This document shows positions 63,179 to 64,000 of a stretch of 64,000 nucleotides of DNA, piece after piece. The notes below the pieces were generated by a model that was not told the origin of the DNA, did no database searches, and saw nothing but the letters and a program-made list of their open reading frames with translations. The stretch's first letter is position 1; the number at the start of each line of letters is the position of its first letter. Source of the stretch: Psychrobacter sp. NZS113 (GTDB taxonomy: Bacteria; Pseudomonadota; Gammaproteobacteria; Pseudomonadales; Moraxellaceae). The position numbers and the translations under genes were made by a program. The stretch covers positions 248,001 to 312,000 of the forward strand of contig NZ_JADYWL010000001.1 in the NCBI RefSeq assembly GCF_015864825.1. The letters are read 5' to 3'.

Positions 63179-64000
63179 ATGAGCACACCTACACCTGAAA
63201 CGCCTCCTGAACGTCCTAATAATGAGCCATCTAATAAAAAAGATAGCAGCGTTGAGGAGCGTGTCGATACCACACTACCAGACTCGCAGCCGGTAGTGGA
63301 TAAGGTGGAGGATAAGCCCGCGACCAATGTCTCACTGATCAGCGGAGAGAGTAAGCCGCGCCAATATAGAGTGGACAATCAATCGTTCTTTATGCAGCGT
63401 GGTTATCAGGTATTGCTCGTGCTTGGGCTGATTGCTGCTTTTTTCTTAGTGATGGTCTATCAGACATTGTTTGGACGTATCGAGCAGCCCGCAAAAAAGG
63501 TCACGATTGAGCAGGGTCAGACCTACTATGGTCTACTGCCGCAGTGGCAACAGCAGATTCCGCTGTTTTCTGCCAGTGTGGCCAAGCTTTATATCAAGTC
63601 GCAAGTCGATGCACCATTACATTCGGGCATTTACCAGTTACCAGAAAATCCTACTATTGCCGAAGCGTTGCAAGTGCTAGCACAAGGTGCAAAAGCAGCG
63701 ATGGTAAAGGTACAAATCATCGAAGGCAAAACCTCTAAAGACCTATATCAGACACTACGTGATAATAATGGTATCAAAAAAGAAGTACTGACTGCTGATA
63801 GCGACAATGCCAGTATTGCCAAAGCGTTGGAGTTAGATGGCATCTTGCCAGCATCGGTCATCAATGACAGTGATCCTATCGTCAATCACAATCTCGAAGG
63901 GTGGTTTGCCCCTGATACTTATTATTATGGTGAGGATACCACTGATAAGCAGGTACTGACGGATTTGTATAAGCGTCAGCAGCAAGCGTTGACCGAAGCG
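63179..64000 (+). CDS. mltG: endolytic transglycosylase MltG, N-terminal part
   Basis: An open frame from ATG 63179 runs to the window edge (274 codons seen, no stop). Residues 1 to about 75 are a polar, Pro/Glu/Ser-rich cytoplasmic region, longer than usual; a single membrane helix follows (YQVLLVLGLIAAFFLVMVYQ). The LysM-like and YceG parts are recognisable: GQTYYGLLPQWQQQ, SGIYQLPENPTIAEAL, KVQIIEGKTSKDLYQTL and LEGWFAPDTYYYGEDTTDK with the start of the YceG catalytic domain. MltG cleaves nascent glycan strands and limits their length. The gene is normally beside pabC. Confidence 0.92.
   Translation, partial: MSTPTPETPPERPNNEPSNKKDSSVEERVDTTLPDSQPVVDKVEDKPATNVSLISGESKPRQYRVDNQSFFMQRGYQVLLVLGLIAAFFLVMVYQTLFGRIEQPAKKVTIEQGQTYYGLLPQWQQQIPLFSASVAKLYIKSQVDAPLHSGIYQLPENPTIAEALQVLAQGAKAAMVKVQIIEGKTSKDLYQTLRDNNGIKKEVLTADSDNASIAKALELDGILPASVINDSDPIVNHNLEGWFAPDTYYYGEDTTDKQVLTDLYKRQQQALTEA

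Noticed and set aside
1..64000. tRNA, rRNA, CRISPR arrays, prophage or transposase genes
   Set aside because: None found by reading both strands; short RNA genes could still be missed without a covariance search.

Overview
The window looks like a chromosomal segment of a Moraxellaceae gammaproteobacterium, most likely a Psychrobacter. I infer this from gene order and protein character: a polysaccharide locus followed by galU-pgi-(ugd-like)-manB, resembling the galU-ugd-gpi-pgm end of Acinetobacter capsule loci, then dsbA/ubiG/HAD/yciK, tex, ompR, a plsB with a long linker, and pabC/mltG. No search could be run, so the genus is an inference.

Region 1 (1-17743) is the 3' part of an AT-rich surface-polysaccharide locus. 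It makes dTDP-L-rhamnose (rfbB end, rfbD, rfbA, rfbC, with an unknown coiled-coil gene between rfbA and rfbC), carries at least five probable glycosyltransferases (one with an RgpF-like rhamnan domain), and holds a tightly overlapped cassette of an HMGL-type aldolase fusion, an acylneuraminate-type cytidylyltransferase and a HAD phosphatase. That cassette looks like a route to an unusual CMP-activated acidic sugar. A functional UDP-glucose dehydrogenase follows. No flippase, polymerase or ABC exporter is in view. Region 2 (17984-23588) supplies sugar phosphates: galU, pgi, a UDP-glucose-dehydrogenase relative that has lost its catalytic cysteine, and, convergent, a phosphomannomutase/phosphoglucomutase.

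Region 3 (23817-61340) is mostly housekeeping: mazG, a ComEA-like protein, pcnB with a long basic tail, folK, panB, panC, rapZ, darP (yjgA), dsbA, ubiG, a HAD phosphatase that by context may be MupP, yciK, a DksA-type zinc finger, a CobW GTPase, ompR without an adjacent envZ, tex, a secreted heptad-repeat protein, a saccharopine-dehydrogenase-like protein, a 51-residue DUF1328 membrane protein, phhB, a small GNAT, a fatty-acid desaturase with its ferredoxin reductase, ettA, plsB, ybaK, a tautomerase, an acyl-CoA dehydrogenase, a FUSC-like membrane protein, aroE, a lipoprotein and pabC. Many convergent gene pairs share bidirectional hairpin terminators. A diverged dispersed repeat occurs in at least three gaps.

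Region 4 (61341-63178) is the most notable accessory element. Between pabC and mltG, which are normally neighbours, sits a three-gene island: a DpnI-type methyl-directed endonuclease with all catalytic and zinc residues intact, a DpnD/PcfM-like small protein, and an unrecognised 188-residue protein whose 3' end overlaps the DpnI gene. This suggests a defence cassette that restricts Dam-methylated DNA and may have an additional, undescribed component. The window ends inside mltG.
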